Assembly: GCA_020636215.1 (NCBI GenBank)
Contig: JACJYG010000006.1
Location: forward strand, 1,054,001-1,118,000
DNA from: Lewinellaceae bacterium
GTDB taxonomy: Bacteria; Bacteroidota; Bacteroidia; Chitinophagales; Saprospiraceae
Length of the DNA stretch: 64,000 nucleotides
Direction of reading: 5' to 3'
How positions within the stretch are numbered: position 1 is the first letter of the stretch; each line of letters opens with the position of its first letter. A model generated the notes under the pieces. That model did no database searches and had not been told where the DNA came from. It worked only from the letters and a program-made list of their open reading frames with translations. This document shows, piece by piece, positions 51,519 to 61,224 of this stretch. The translations under genes were made by a program, and so were the position numbers.

Positions 51519-53317
51519 TCCATGCCCGCCATCACCGCTTCCTGATGGCGCCACAATTCCCGAAAGGCCGGGCTTTGCGCGCGAAGGTAAGGGAAGGCGC
51601 CCTCATCGACAACCCGGCCGTCGGCCAGGATGTAGACGTAATCGAACTGGTTGAGCAGGTGCAGGCGGTGCAGGGAGGACACTATCGCCTTGTCTTTGAA
51701 TTCTTCAAAAAGGCGCTGGTAGATCTGCACTTCGGTCTTGGGGTCGACACTGCTGGTCGGTTCATCCATCAGAATGATGTCGCTGTCGCGGCCGGCCAGG
51801 ATGCCGCGGGCCAGGGCCAGGCGCTGTTTTTGCCCACCCGACAGGTTGACCCCCTTCTCCTTGATACTTGATTGCAAGCCGCGTGGGAGTTGTTCCACTA
51901 CACTGCCGAACTGCGCAACCTGGCATACCTTACGCACTTCGTCTTCTCCAAATGGCAGGCCGAGCGTGATGTTGTATTCAATGGTGTTCTCGAAGATCTC
52001 CGGTTCCTGGGGGAACAGGGTTACCCGGTTGGCGACGAAGGCCAGGTTCTTAACCGGCTGGCCATCGGCCGATAACTGCAGGCCCGCTTCCGGCGTGTAT
52101 AACCCTCGCAATATCGCCATCAGGGTGCTCTTTCCACTGCCACTCTCGCCAATCAGGGCTACCCGCTTTCCTCTGGATATCCGGAGGTTTAGGCCATGTA
52201 AACCCTGGGCTTTCTCGTCTTCCGGCCTTTTATCATTGTGGGTGAAATGGAGGTTTCCAATCTCCAGTTGACGCCAGCCTTCGGGAAGGGCTGCATCGAG
52301 GTCCGGCAAATGATATTTTTCGAAAGCCTCGAAAATATTCTGCGCCGTCTGTACATCGGTATGGTAACGCACCACCTGTGTATACTGCCAGGCCATGCCG
52401 TGGAAAACACTGGTGAAACGCTGTACATAAGCCATCAGGGTTACCAGGGAGCCGATCAGGAACACTTCACCCGGAACCCAGTTTTGATAAATATAGCCCA
52501 CCAGGATTACGCCGTAAATGAGGCCCACGCAAATATCCATCACAAACCATTTCCATTCGTTGACCATGACTTTGCGCCGGAAAGGCGGCAGAATGTCCAT
52601 TACCCGGTTCAGCAGCCCCTTCTCCATCCGTTGTTCCAGTCGCAGCGTAATCACTGTGATAATGTTCGATAGGCTATCGAATAAGGTGGACGATACGACG
52701 TGCTCTTTCTCATTTACCTCCCGGGAGGCCTGAATAAATGGCTTGTCGAATTTTAACAGCACAAAGATGACCCCTGCCCCCATCACCGCCGCGATCAATC
52801 CGAACAGCGGCGAAAAATAGATCATAGCAGCAAAGGAAAAGACAAAACTCAGAAAGGTCTTCAGGTACATGAAGCCCGAGTCGAAAAAATCTTTCAGGGC
52901 CTCATAGGCCTTCCTGATGCGGTTGATCGTGGCGCCGCTATGGTGGTCCTGATGCCAGCGGACCGGCAGGTGTAGTGCTTTGTGGTAGAGTTCCTGCAGG
53001 AAATTGCGGCTCAGGCTGAAGGCCAGGTCGCGCTCCATGATGCGGGCCGGACCATGGGCCCCCCAATCCAATAGCTTGATCAGCAGGTATGCGCCGGCAT
53101 AGATCCAGGCCGACCGTAGGATGTTCAAACCTTGCTTTTGGATATTATTGATGAAAATACCCCAAATGACAGGCTCCATGGCCACTACCAAGTTGCTGAT
53201 CACAAACATGCTGTAGATCAGCGAGTAACGGCGGCGCTGCCCCCCGGCATATTGCCAGGCCGTATGTAACAAAGACAGGTAAGGGTTTTTCCAGATGGAG
53301 GACTTCGGGCTCTTCAT
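51515..53317 (-). CDS. ABC exporter with fused permease and ATPase
   Basis: The protein has 600 residues. About six membrane helices (1-320) carry the ABC exporter fold. The ATPase follows with Walker A GESGSGKST, signature LSGGQKQR, Walker B IILMDEPTSSVDP and a switch His in SSLHRLH. It forms a homodimer or pairs with another half-transporter. The substrate could be a lipid or peptide. The next gene upstream is an SDR enzyme, 118 bp away. Confidence 0.92.
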   Translation of the reverse strand: MKSPKSSIWKNPYLSLLHTAWQYAGGQRRRYSLIYSMFVISNLVVAMEPVIWGIFINNIQKQGLNILRSAWIYAGAYLLIKLLDWGAHGPARIMERDLAFSLSRNFLQELYHKALHLPVRWHQDHHSGATINRIRKAYEALKDFFDSGFMYLKTFLSFVFSFAAMIYFSPLFGLIAAVMGAGVIFVLLKFDKPFIQASREVNEKEHVVSSTLFDSLSNIITVITLRLEQRMEKGLLNRVMDILPPFRRKVMVNEWKWFVMDICVGLIYGVILVGYIYQNWVPGEVFLIGSLVTLMAYVQRFTSVFHGMAWQYTQVVRYHTDVQTAQNIFEAFEKYHLPDLDAALPEGWRQLEIGNLHFTHNDKRPEDEKAQGLHGLNLRISRGKRVALIGESGSGKSTLMAILRGLYTPEAGLQLSADGQPVKNLAFVANRVTLFPQEPEIFENTIEYNITLGLPFGEDEVRKVCQVAQFGSVVEQLPRGLQSSIKEKGVNLSGGQKQRLALARGILAGRDSDIILMDEPTSSVDPKTEVQIYQRLFEEFKDKAIVSSLHRLHLLNQFDYVYILADGRVVDEGAFPYLRAQSPAFRELWRHQEAVMAGME

Positions 53318-53435
53318 AATCGGGGCGTTTTTTGGCGGTTCGCCATTCTGAAATTAGAACAACTCCAGAACAGGAGGAAGCGTTCCCGGATGCTGTGATA
53401 AATCTTTTCTTGTTAATTGGGATTCGGATTCCCAA

Positions 53436-54179
53436 TTACACATAAATCATCTTTCTCGTCATACCCCCATCGACCACAAAATCCTGCCCGGTAATGAAGC
53501 CGGCCTTTTCCGACAGCAGGTAGGCCACCATCTCGGCAATGTCTTCCGGCCGCCCTATCCGGCCAGCCGGATGCTGAGCGTGGTCCTCAGGGCTCCACTC
53601 CAGCTGTTGCCGGCGGCCGGCCTTCTGATGCCCCGTCACGTCGATCCAGCCGGGACTGATGCTGTTCACCCGGGCCTCCGGGCCCATGCTGATGGCCAGA
53701 GCGTGGGTCAGGGAAAGGATGCCGCCCTTGGAAGCGGAATAGGCTTCCGTGTTGGGTTCCGACATATAGGCCCGGGTGGAGCAGATGTTGACGATCGCGC
53801 CGCGAGCCTGGCGCAGGTGTGGCGCACAATATTTGGTGCAGAGGAAGGCCCCCGTAAGATTGACGCCGATAACACGGTTCCACTCCTCCAGCGTCAATTC
53901 TTCAATGGATTTGTTGATCCCAAACCCGGCGTTGTTGACCAAGCCGTCGATGCGCCCGAATTGGGCCAAAACGGCTGCAATGGCCCCCCGAACGCTTTGT
54001 TCTTCCGCCACATCACAAGGAATGAATATCAGATCCGGCGCTGCTTCCACGGCTTCCCGGCCCGCTTCCTCATCCCGGTCGAGAAGGATGGGCTGCCAGC
54101 CGTTTTGTCGTAATATTTGGGCCGTTACCTTCCCAATACCTTGCGCTCCGCCGGTAATGACGGCAATTTGATGGTTCAT
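53436..54179 (-). CDS. Classical short-chain dehydrogenase
   Basis: The protein has 247 residues. The cofactor motif TGGAQGIGK is near the N-terminus, NNAG follows, catalytic Ser is in NICSTRAYM, and YSASKGG gives Tyr and Lys of the YxxxK pair. The end GQDFVVDGGMTRK is typical of FabG-like enzymes. Substrate unknown. It is on the same strand as the ABC exporter and probably independent of it. Confidence 0.9.
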   Translation of the reverse strand: MNHQIAVITGGAQGIGKVTAQILRQNGWQPILLDRDEEAGREAVEAAPDLIFIPCDVAEEQSVRGAIAAVLAQFGRIDGLVNNAGFGINKSIEELTLEEWNRVIGVNLTGAFLCTKYCAPHLRQARGAIVNICSTRAYMSEPNTEAYSASKGGILSLTHALAISMGPEARVNSISPGWIDVTGHQKAGRRQQLEWSPEDHAQHPAGRIGRPEDIAEMVAYLLSEKAGFITGQDFVVDGGMTRKMIYV

Positions 54180-54205
54180 GGCTAGAATTATTTTAGATTA
54201 GTTCT

Positions 54206-54213
54206 TAGTTTTG
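54206..54213 (+). promoter_or_regulatory. -7 box for the 53-residue protein
   Basis: TAGTTTTG matches TAnnTTTG and lies 20 bp before the ATG at 54233. The -33 element is weak. Confidence 0.4.
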
Positions 54214-54232
54214 CGGCAAACGAGTTAACAAC

Positions 54233-54394
54233 ATGGAAACAACTACGAGCAAAAGATCCAAAGCTACAGACTGGCTGCTCTTTCTGGTATTCGCTGTCAT
54301 CTTCCTGGCTATGATCGTCTACGTCGATGAATGGTTTTGGGTGCCCATGCCCTTCATGCTTACTTATCTGGTAAAGGCGCTGGATGTCATGTAG
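54233..54394 (+). CDS. Small membrane protein, 53 residues
   Basis: ATG 54233, stop 54392-54394. A polar N-terminus with Lys/Arg (TTTSKRSKATDW) is followed by a membrane helix (about 14-31, LLFLVFAVIFLAMIVY). A hydrophobic Trp/Pro segment (DEWFWVPMPFMLTYLV) may be a second, short helix. It lies in the gap between divergently oriented genes. Family unknown. Composition and the promoter-like box argue that it is real. Confidence 0.6.
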   Translation: METTTSKRSKATDWLLFLVFAVIFLAMIVYVDEWFWVPMPFMLTYLVKALDVM

Positions 54395-54463
54395 TCCAGT
54401 CGGCAGTTGGCAGTCGGTAGTTCCTGGCGTTCTCCCGTACCGGCGACTGTAGCCTGCCCACTG

Positions 54464-55180
54464 TTAACGGCCTACGGATAAGGCTGCTGCCTCATCGAGA
54501 TACCACTGCAGCTTCCCTTCCTTTGGAGCAACATGGGCTGCGGGATAGCGCAAGCTGTGTGCTCCATTTTCTATGATTTCTTTTACTTTTTCCGCTTTTC
54601 CGGGGCCGGTTACCAGGAAGACTACTTCTGAGGCATTGTTCAGCACCGGCCCGGTCAGGGTAATGCGCTGCTGTCCCGTTTCGGGATGAGTAGCCACGGC
54701 GCAAGGGGCGGATTCCGTCAAGAGTTCCATCTGGTTTGGAAAAATGGAAGCAGTATGGCCGTCTTCTCCCATGCCCAATAGGACAATATCAAAAGCGGGC
54801 AGGTTGCGGCGGGCGGGGAGGTGCTGTTTTAAAACCTGGCCGTAGCGCTCCGCTTCTGCTTCAGGAGCAGCTTCCCCTCTGATGCGATGAATGTGGCCTT
54901 CCGGAATGCCCAGCGGTTTTAGCAATAACTCATTAGCCATCCGAAAGTTACTCTCTTCATGATCGGGCGGCACGCAGCGCTCATCTCCCCAGAAGAAATG
55001 GATCTTTTCCCAATCGATCTTTTCGCTGTACTGATCCGCCCAATGACGGAACAGTACCTTGGGTGTGCTTCCGCCGGAGAGCGCAAGGTGCGCCCGAGGC
55101 TTGTCCTTTACCCATTCGGAAAAATAGGAGGCAAAGTCCTGGGCGACTTTTTCGGGATTCGGGGAGATGTGAATCGTCAT
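54464..55180 (-). CDS. pgl: 6-phosphogluconolactonase
   Basis: The protein has 238 residues. It has LALSGGSTPK, FFWGDERCVPPDHEESN, HIHRIRGE and GMGEDGHTASIFPN, all hallmarks of the DevB-type lactonase that makes 6-phosphogluconate in the oxidative pentose-phosphate pathway. The next step's gene, gnd, lies 1 kb away on the other strand. No zwf gene is present in the window. Confidence 0.95.
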   Translation of the reverse strand: MTIHISPNPEKVAQDFASYFSEWVKDKPRAHLALSGGSTPKVLFRHWADQYSEKIDWEKIHFFWGDERCVPPDHEESNFRMANELLLKPLGIPEGHIHRIRGEAAPEAEAERYGQVLKQHLPARRNLPAFDIVLLGMGEDGHTASIFPNQMELLTESAPCAVATHPETGQQRITLTGPVLNNASEVVFLVTGPGKAEKVKEIIENGAHSLRYPAAHVAPKEGKLQWYLDEAAALSVGR

Positions 55181-55406
55181 AATGAAATTATTTGGGGGTT
55201 GGTAATCTTCAGTTTTCGGCCAAAGCTGCTTTGGCAGGTGAAGGCCGGGTTGCGGCAGTGGGCATGACGCTGGCCCGGCCCCCCCTTTTTACTAACAAAT
55301 CCAAAATTTGGTAGTCAATTGTAATCGGGAAGGCTTCGCCTCGCTCCATGGACCATGAACCATGAACCTTTACCCGGCTCGCAGAGTCGGGAGGAACCAG
55401 AAACCA

Positions 55407-55446
55407 GCCCGTCCTCCCCGACAACTGTCGGGATCAGCCGGGTAAA
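55407..55446 (+). repeat. CGTCC...CCGGGTAAA-type repeat
   Basis: Begins GCCCGTCCTCCCCGACA and ends AGCCGGGTAAA, with CCCGACAACTGTCGGG as an inner palindrome. It lies in the 402-bp gap before rpiB, which otherwise shows no gene. Confidence 0.55.
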
Positions 55447-55582
55447 AAACCAGAGACCCCAGGCCTTCTAAGGGGCTGCCGACGGAAAGATTCTGCGAGT
55501 AAGAAAAACCTCAGCCGGGTTACGCCTGTTATCTTTAAGGCTTTCAAATAACTCAAAGTTTTTTTCTCCACAAATTATTTTC

Positions 55583-56038
55583 ATGAAAATCGGAATTGCA
55601 GCCGACCACGGAGGGTTTTTCCTCAAACAACAGGTAAAGGAAATTTTAGAAGAACAAGGCTTTTCGGTGACCGATTTCGGAGCCGATGAGCTGGATCCGC
55701 AGGACGACTACCCCGACCTGGTGGCGCCGTTGGCCCGTGCAGTGTCAGTAGGGCTGGTTGATCGCGGCATCGCCGTCTGCGGCAGTGGGGTAGGGGCAGC
55801 TATCGTCGCCAACAAATTTCCGCGGGTTCGGGCAGCACTTGTTACCGAAACCTATTCCGCCCGGCAAGGCGTCGAGCATGACAACATGAACCTGATTTGC
55901 CTTGGTGGCCGGGTCATTGGCCCGGAATTAGCCAGGGAGCTGATCTTTGCCTTCATCAAAGCGCATTATACCGGTGAAATCCGGCATCAACGGCGCTTAA
56001 AAAAGCTGGAAAAAATTGAAGGCCAGAATTTTAAGTGA
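55583..56038 (+). CDS. rpiB: Ribose 5-phosphate isomerase B
   Basis: The protein has 151 residues. It opens MKIGIAADHGGFFLK, has the catalytic Cys in AVCGSGVGAAIVANK, and NLICLGGRVIGPELA near the end. It interconverts ribulose 5-phosphate and ribose 5-phosphate. It lies upstream of gnd on the same strand, 150 bp away, with a repeat in between, so the non-oxidative and oxidative steps are clustered. LacA/B-type isomerases are a remote alternative. Confidence 0.95.
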   Translation: MKIGIAADHGGFFLKQQVKEILEEQGFSVTDFGADELDPQDDYPDLVAPLARAVSVGLVDRGIAVCGSGVGAAIVANKFPRVRAALVTETYSARQGVEHDNMNLICLGGRVIGPELARELIFAFIKAHYTGEIRHQRRLKKLEKIEGQNFK

Positions 56039-56041
56039 AAA

Positions 56042-56082
56042 GTGTTTGGGCCCCGTCCCTGCGGGCCGGGTAAAGTTTGAGT
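56042..56082 (+). repeat. Repeat GTGTTTGGG...CCGGGTAAAGTTTG
   Basis: GGGCCCCGTCCCTGCGGGCC is palindromic and is followed by GGGTAAAGTTTGAGTGTTTG. A copy in the opposite orientation is at 63392-63443. Both lie next to GTTTGAG-type tandem sequence. Confidence 0.6.
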
Positions 56083-56188
56083 GTTTGAGTATCTTTGAGT
56101 CCGGATCAAGCCATTAGCCAACACCTTATGCTTTCCACCCTGTACCCCGTCACCTAAATACCTTGTACCTCTAAAAAACAAAGCCTGA

Positions 56189-57598
56189 ATGATGATATCA
56201 ACCTACGATTTCGGCATGATCGGCCTGGGCGTTATGGGCCGCAATTTCCTGCTTAATGTTGCCGACCACGGCTTTTCAGCCGCCGGGCTCGACCTCGACC
56301 CAGAAAAAGCAGCGGCACTGGAAGCGGAAGCTTCCGGTAAACCGGTAAAGGGTACGGCCGATACCGCTACTTTTGTCCGAATGCTGAAACCTCCCCGCAA
56401 GATCATGCTACTGGTCCCTGCCGGTAAGGCAGTCGATAGTGTCATCGCTTCCCTGTTGCCTCACCTGGAGCCAGGCGACCTGATCATCGACGGTGGCAAC
56501 TCTTACTTTGAAGATACGAACCGGAGGATTGAAGAACTGAAATCCAAAAATATCCTGTTTATGGGCATGGGGGTTTCCGGCGGTTCAGAAGGCGCCCGCC
56601 GGGGGCCGAGCATTATGCCGGGTGGCAACCCTGAGGCTTACCGGTTGGTAGCCCCTATCCTTGAAGCGGTTTCCGCCAAAGTGAACGGCGATCCCTGTGT
56701 CGCGCATCTGGGTAATACCTCGGCAGGGCACTACGTCAAAATGGTGCACAACGGCATTGAGTATGGCTTGATGCAACTCATCGCCGAAGCCTATGACATC
56801 TTGAAAAACATTGCAGGGCTGGATAATAAGCAATTGCACACCGTTTTTAAAGACTGGAACCGGGGGGCTTTACAGTCCTTTCTAATTGAGATCACCGCCA
56901 GTATCTTCCTCAAAGCCGATGATCAGGGAAAAGGCTGGTTGCTGGATAAAATACTGGATAAGGCCAAACAAAAAGGCACCGGCAAATGGACTTCTCAAAA
57001 TGCAATGGACCTCGGCATCCCCACCCCTACTATTGATGCAGCCGTTACTATGCGTGGCCTTTCCGCTCTGAAGATGGAGCGTAAAATGGCGGCGCCCCAT
57101 TACACCCGGGCAGTTGAACCCCTGCCGCTGGCAGATAAGGAACAGATCATCGGCCAGGTGGGGGAAGCGCTGTACTTTGCATTTATTGTAACCTACGCCC
57201 AGGGTATGCACCAACTGACCGAGGCCTCCAAAGAGTATGGCTATGAGCTAAACCTGGGAACCATCGCCCGCATCTGGCGGGGTGGTTGCATCATCCGGGC
57301 AGCTTTGCTGGAGAAAATGCGGCAGGCTTACGCCGATCAGCCGGAATTACGAAACCTCTTGCTCTCGCCTGCTTTCCATGAACCGGTACTGCACGGCCAG
57401 CACGCTGCCCGCGCTATCATTAAAACGGCAATCGATTCCGGAATACCTGCCATGGCCTTCTCTTCCGCTCTCCACTACTTCGATGCCTACCGCCGCGAAC
57501 AACTTCCGCTCAACCTCGTGCAGGCTCAACGGGACTTCTTTGGCGCCCATACCTACGAAAGGGTGGATAGGAGCGGCGTGTTTCATACGAACTGGTGA
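56189..57598 (+). CDS. gnd: 6-phosphogluconate dehydrogenase, decarboxylating
   Basis: The protein has 469 residues, the usual length of the homodimeric long form. The coenzyme motif is GLGVMGRN, followed by the substrate motif GVSGGSEGARRGPSIMPGG and HYVKMVHNGIEYG (catalytic Lys). It oxidises 6-phosphogluconate to ribulose 5-phosphate with NADP+. The gene follows rpiB; pgl is nearby on the other strand. It ends in a field of palindromes. Confidence 0.97.
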   Translation: MMISTYDFGMIGLGVMGRNFLLNVADHGFSAAGLDLDPEKAAALEAEASGKPVKGTADTATFVRMLKPPRKIMLLVPAGKAVDSVIASLLPHLEPGDLIIDGGNSYFEDTNRRIEELKSKNILFMGMGVSGGSEGARRGPSIMPGGNPEAYRLVAPILEAVSAKVNGDPCVAHLGNTSAGHYVKMVHNGIEYGLMQLIAEAYDILKNIAGLDNKQLHTVFKDWNRGALQSFLIEITASIFLKADDQGKGWLLDKILDKAKQKGTGKWTSQNAMDLGIPTPTIDAAVTMRGLSALKMERKMAAPHYTRAVEPLPLADKEQIIGQVGEALYFAFIVTYAQGMHQLTEASKEYGYELNLGTIARIWRGGCIIRAALLEKMRQAYADQPELRNLLLSPAFHEPVLHGQHAARAIIKTAIDSGIPAMAFSSALHYFDAYRREQLPLNLVQAQRDFFGAHTYERVDRSGVFHTNW

Positions 57599-57609
57599 GG
57601 CCTGCCCTC

Positions 57610-57762
57610 CCGAACTTCAGTTCGGAAACACGTTCTTCCGAACTCCAGTTCGGAAACAGGACTTACGCGCCAAACTGGAGTTTGGCGGAACGTTTTCCGA
57701 ACCCCAGTTCGGGGACTGGCATCAGGATAACGGGAGCCCTCGCGCCAAACTGGAGTTTGGCG
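57610..57762. repeat. Cluster of five palindromes between convergent genes
   Basis: Perfect or near-perfect palindromes at 57610-57625, 57636-57655, 57668-57687, 57697-57712 and 57743-57762. Two types alternate: CCGAACTCCAGTTCGG-like and CGCCAAACTGGAGTTTGGCG. They start 12 bp after the gnd stop and end 4 bp before the stop of the T9SS gene. They may act as a bidirectional terminator, but the tandem array looks like a spreading repeat. Confidence 0.75.
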
Positions 57763-57765
57763 GGA

Positions 57766-60700
57766 CTATTTCAGCACCACCTTCCCCGTCATCCACCTTC
57801 CCTTCTCATCCGTTATGCGGAAGAAATACAGCCCCGCCGGCAAGCCGCTCCGCTCGAAGCGGAATCGGGAATCGCTGAATTGGCGCTGCTGCACGGCCTG
57901 CCCATGATGGTTCATCAACTCGAACCAACCAGCGCCGCCCGGCCAGCCTTCCAACTGGAAAAGCGCCCAATCGCCAGCCGGGTTCGGGATCACCTCAATC
58001 GTTAGCCCGGGAATGCCGGGATCGGGAATGAAATTGACTAATTCAATGAAATCCCTGCCCAGGGTATGGAAGGTAGTATTGGTGATCACCGCTTCGTTGA
58101 TATCGAAATAGATAGCGGCGCTGTTCTCAATGACCGTGCCCAACGACAGGCTATCGCGCTGCGAAACCTTAAATCCGATGAAGCCCTGGCTGGCCGCCAG
58201 GTTTGTCGTGCTGTCCGGCAGCAGAATGTTTTCAAAGGTAAAGACGAGAATGTTACTGCTGTCGATATCCCATGTATAGGGGTGGCTGGCAGCCCCGGGG
58301 CGCACCGTCGTAATATCCAGAAATTCGGAAAGGGTATCCCGGATGACGACCAGGAAAGCCGTATCGTTGCCGGTGTTCTGGAAACGCACGAGATATTCGA
58401 GATCCGTGCCGGGATAGATGTAGTGTTCATCGCCGTAGCCACGGGGGAAGCCCTGTTTGTCGTTGGGGTCGATGGCCGCGACGATCTCGCCGCATTCAAT
58501 ATCGATGAACGGATCGGTATCATCCAAAGGGAACTGGTTGACGAAGCCGGTGCTGAAGGCGCCCTGATTGTTCGCGCCGCAACCTTCTACTACGGCGCTT
58601 GGCATACTGAGTCCGGGGTGAAAGGCCGCTTGTTCCACTTCGAGGCGGTAGGTAGAACCATTAGCGGACAGGCTGTATTCGTAGAATTCGCCACTTCCCA
58701 GCAGGAGCGTATCCGGCAGCGCCATCAACATGACGGCGTCTTCGATGATGATACAGCGGCTGGATTCCAGCATATCGCCCGTACCCACATTCTCAACCCG
58801 GAAGCGCACCTCATCGCCTTCGCAACGTCCGCTCACCTGCAGGCTGGCGCCGCTCCAGCCGGGTAAAGGCGGGAAGCAGGGCGCATTGGGGAATATTTTG
58901 GCTTCTGCACACAGCGATTGGCCGATCGCGGCATCGCAGGCTACCACGACATCTACCCGGAATGTACCGCACTGGTTAATGTCAATATCCCCCAGGGCGA
59001 AGGTGTACTGATTGCCGTCCTGGTTGATCAGTGGCACGGTTGAGGATGAATAGGTGAAAAAATCATCCAGCGTAAGCACCACATAGGCATCCTCGGCCGG
59101 GGCCGTTCCGTTGTTACAATATGAAAAAAAGAGCGAGCGCGTCCAGCACCGCCGCAGTATGGGCATGGTGAAATCTATGGACAGGCTGGGGCATGGCTCC
59201 TGTTCCAGTACGGGAATATCCTGTATTTCCATATCGCCGGCTTGTGGTATGGAGACGGGGTAGCTATCTTCACAGGGCAACCACAGTGCGCTGGGCAAGA
59301 TGGGATGCACTTCGTAATCGCCGGGCAGCACCCGTTGCTCATAATAGCCATCGGCCTGAGTGACGGCGTAGGCTACTTCGCCGTTGCCTTCCATCACGAT
59401 CATCCAGTTGGAAAGGCCGGGCTCCTCCGGTGTGGGTATGCAGTCCGGCATCGTATCCCGCAGCAATCGCCCTTTGATGGTTGCGCAGCCGGCCGGGTCG
59501 ACGGTGATGTCGAAATCATTCTCGTTGACGCAGCCTGATCCGGGATTGTAGATCAGGAGGGTGTAGGTTCCACTTTCCAGGGCGTAGTAGGGGTTAAGTG
59601 TGGTAGTGTCGCCGCCGGGTAGTATCCAGGCCCCTTCCAAAGCCGGGTTGGGGATATAAAAAGAAAGGATCGCTGAATCGCAGGCCACGGGATCGTAGAG
59701 TACGCTGTGAAAAAAGTCATCAAAGGTGACTTCCACTTCATCGGTGTCGAAACAGCCGGGAATACTGCTGTCTTCCACCCGCAGTTGATAGAGGCCGTCA
59801 TTTATCACGTCCACCACCGGCAGGTTGGAGGTGAAGCCGTTCGGCCCGGTCCAGGTGTACGATATGTTTGGCCCGGTAGCGCTGTTGCTGCCATCGAGGG
59901 TTGCCGACCATGGGAAATCAAAACAGGACAGGAGCTGATCGGGCCCGGCGTCCGCCCGGATGAGGGGCTCCAGTTCTATCTCCATGATGTTGGAGCAGCC
60001 GTTGATGTCGGTCACGGTTATTGAATAAATACCGGGGGAAAGGCCGGAAAGCGTGGGCCCTGAAAAGCCGGTCGACCATTCGTAGAAATAAGGCTGTACG
60101 CCGCCAGTGATCCAAATTTCTATAATGCCATCATTAGAGGAATTGCATTGGGGCGCCTGAAGAATATTGTAGCTTAAATTAATGGCCGGTGGTTCCGCTA
60201 CGACAAAGCTTTCCGCAGCGATACATCCGTTTTCGTCCGTTACCGTAATTGAATAAGTACCGGCTGCCAGGTTCCCTAGCTGGGGAGAAGGGAAAGGGCC
60301 TCCGGGGCCGCTCCATTGATAGGAATACGGTGGTGTGCCCCCAGTAACATTGATAATAGCGCTCCCATCTGCTGCGCCAGCGCAGGAAACGTTGGTGATG
60401 GTAACGTCAAGTACCATTGGAGGTATTTGTTCTACCGTAAAACAGTGCTCCGCGAGACAGCCATTCAGGCTAGTAACCGTCACACAGTATAGCCCTGCGC
60501 TGCTTACCACTATGCTGGGCTCAGTACTGCCGATATTCCAGGCATAGGCAACCGGCAGCGGGAAGCATTGATCGGCCGATAGGAGTACTTCTTCTCCAGC
60601 ACAGGACAACAATACCTGATTGGGAAGATTACAGTTGGGGGTCTCAATATCTTCCACCACCAATACCTGCGCCGATTCCTCGCAGCCTCCGCTGTCGGTT

Positions 60701-60948
60701 ACAATCAGCGTATAGGCTCCGGGTAAGTCTGTGGCCAGGATACTGTCTGTACTAACAACAGCATCATTGGTATCCAGCCACTGGAAGGAAAAAGGGGCAT
60801 TGCCCGTCACCACACAACCGAAGCTCAGCGTAGGCTCGGCGCAGGTGATGCTGTGCTCGGTGCAGGAGATTTCTGTATCACATTGGCTGTAGCCCATGTT
60901 AAAACTCAGGGCCAGTAATGCGGAGAGTAGCGTAGAGAATACCTTCAT
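57766..60948 (-). CDS. T9SS cargo protein with SprB repeats
   Basis: The protein has 1060 residues with a signal peptide (ALLALSFNMGYSQ). PKD-like domains come first, then two SprB-type repeats (GGTPPYSYQWSGPGG...AGTYSITVTDENGC and GGVQPYFYEWS...PGIYSITVTDINGC). Another PKD-like domain, a Cna-B-like domain (about 485-555) and a DUF7619-type domain (DPNDKQGFPRG...YLVRFQNTGNDTAF, about 835-975) follow. The end (about 985-1060) is a T9SS type A sorting domain (VIPNPAGDWALFQL...LPAGLYFFRI). It is secreted through T9SS and attached to the surface; SprB relatives act in gliding or adhesion. Confidence 0.93.
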   Translation of the reverse strand: MKVFSTLLSALLALSFNMGYSQCDTEISCTEHSITCAEPTLSFGCVVTGNAPFSFQWLDTNDAVVSTDSILATDLPGAYTLIVTDSGGCEESAQVLVVEDIETPNCNLPNQVLLSCAGEEVLLSADQCFPLPVAYAWNIGSTEPSIVVSSAGLYCVTVTSLNGCLAEHCFTVEQIPPMVLDVTITNVSCAGAADGSAIINVTGGTPPYSYQWSGPGGPFPSPQLGNLAAGTYSITVTDENGCIAAESFVVAEPPAINLSYNILQAPQCNSSNDGIIEIWITGGVQPYFYEWSTGFSGPTLSGLSPGIYSITVTDINGCSNIMEIELEPLIRADAGPDQLLSCFDFPWSATLDGSNSATGPNISYTWTGPNGFTSNLPVVDVINDGLYQLRVEDSSIPGCFDTDEVEVTFDDFFHSVLYDPVACDSAILSFYIPNPALEGAWILPGGDTTTLNPYYALESGTYTLLIYNPGSGCVNENDFDITVDPAGCATIKGRLLRDTMPDCIPTPEEPGLSNWMIVMEGNGEVAYAVTQADGYYEQRVLPGDYEVHPILPSALWLPCEDSYPVSIPQAGDMEIQDIPVLEQEPCPSLSIDFTMPILRRCWTRSLFFSYCNNGTAPAEDAYVVLTLDDFFTYSSSTVPLINQDGNQYTFALGDIDINQCGTFRVDVVVACDAAIGQSLCAEAKIFPNAPCFPPLPGWSGASLQVSGRCEGDEVRFRVENVGTGDMLESSRCIIIEDAVMLMALPDTLLLGSGEFYEYSLSANGSTYRLEVEQAAFHPGLSMPSAVVEGCGANNQGAFSTGFVNQFPLDDTDPFIDIECGEIVAAIDPNDKQGFPRGYGDEHYIYPGTDLEYLVRFQNTGNDTAFLVVIRDTLSEFLDITTVRPGAASHPYTWDIDSSNILVFTFENILLPDSTTNLAASQGFIGFKVSQRDSLSLGTVIENSAAIYFDINEAVITNTTFHTLGRDFIELVNFIPDPGIPGLTIEVIPNPAGDWALFQLEGWPGGAGWFELMNHHGQAVQQRQFSDSRFRFERSGLPAGLYFFRITDEKGRWMTGKVVLK

Positions 60949-61224
60949 GAGAATACCGGGATTTATGGAAGTTTGCTATTCGTTCTGGATTTAGCCCAGC
61001 ATTGGGCATATCATCACGATACAAAAATCTATCCTCCGCCCTGTAAATACAAGCACATTTTTTGTAGATTGTAGAATTGAATTTAGGTAATATGATGTAA
61101 AATTTGTTTATTTATAATTACTGGAAGTTATTTTTTGTAGAAAATAAATAAAAATGGGACATCGCAGTATTAGAAGATAACCGCATTTGTCGGTTCAGAG
61201 ATTACCGGGAAGTAGCTGGAACGC

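Noticed and set aside
53145..53435. Open frame of 96 codons on the minus strand
   Set aside because: It overlaps the 5' part of the ABC exporter gene in another frame and is a shadow.
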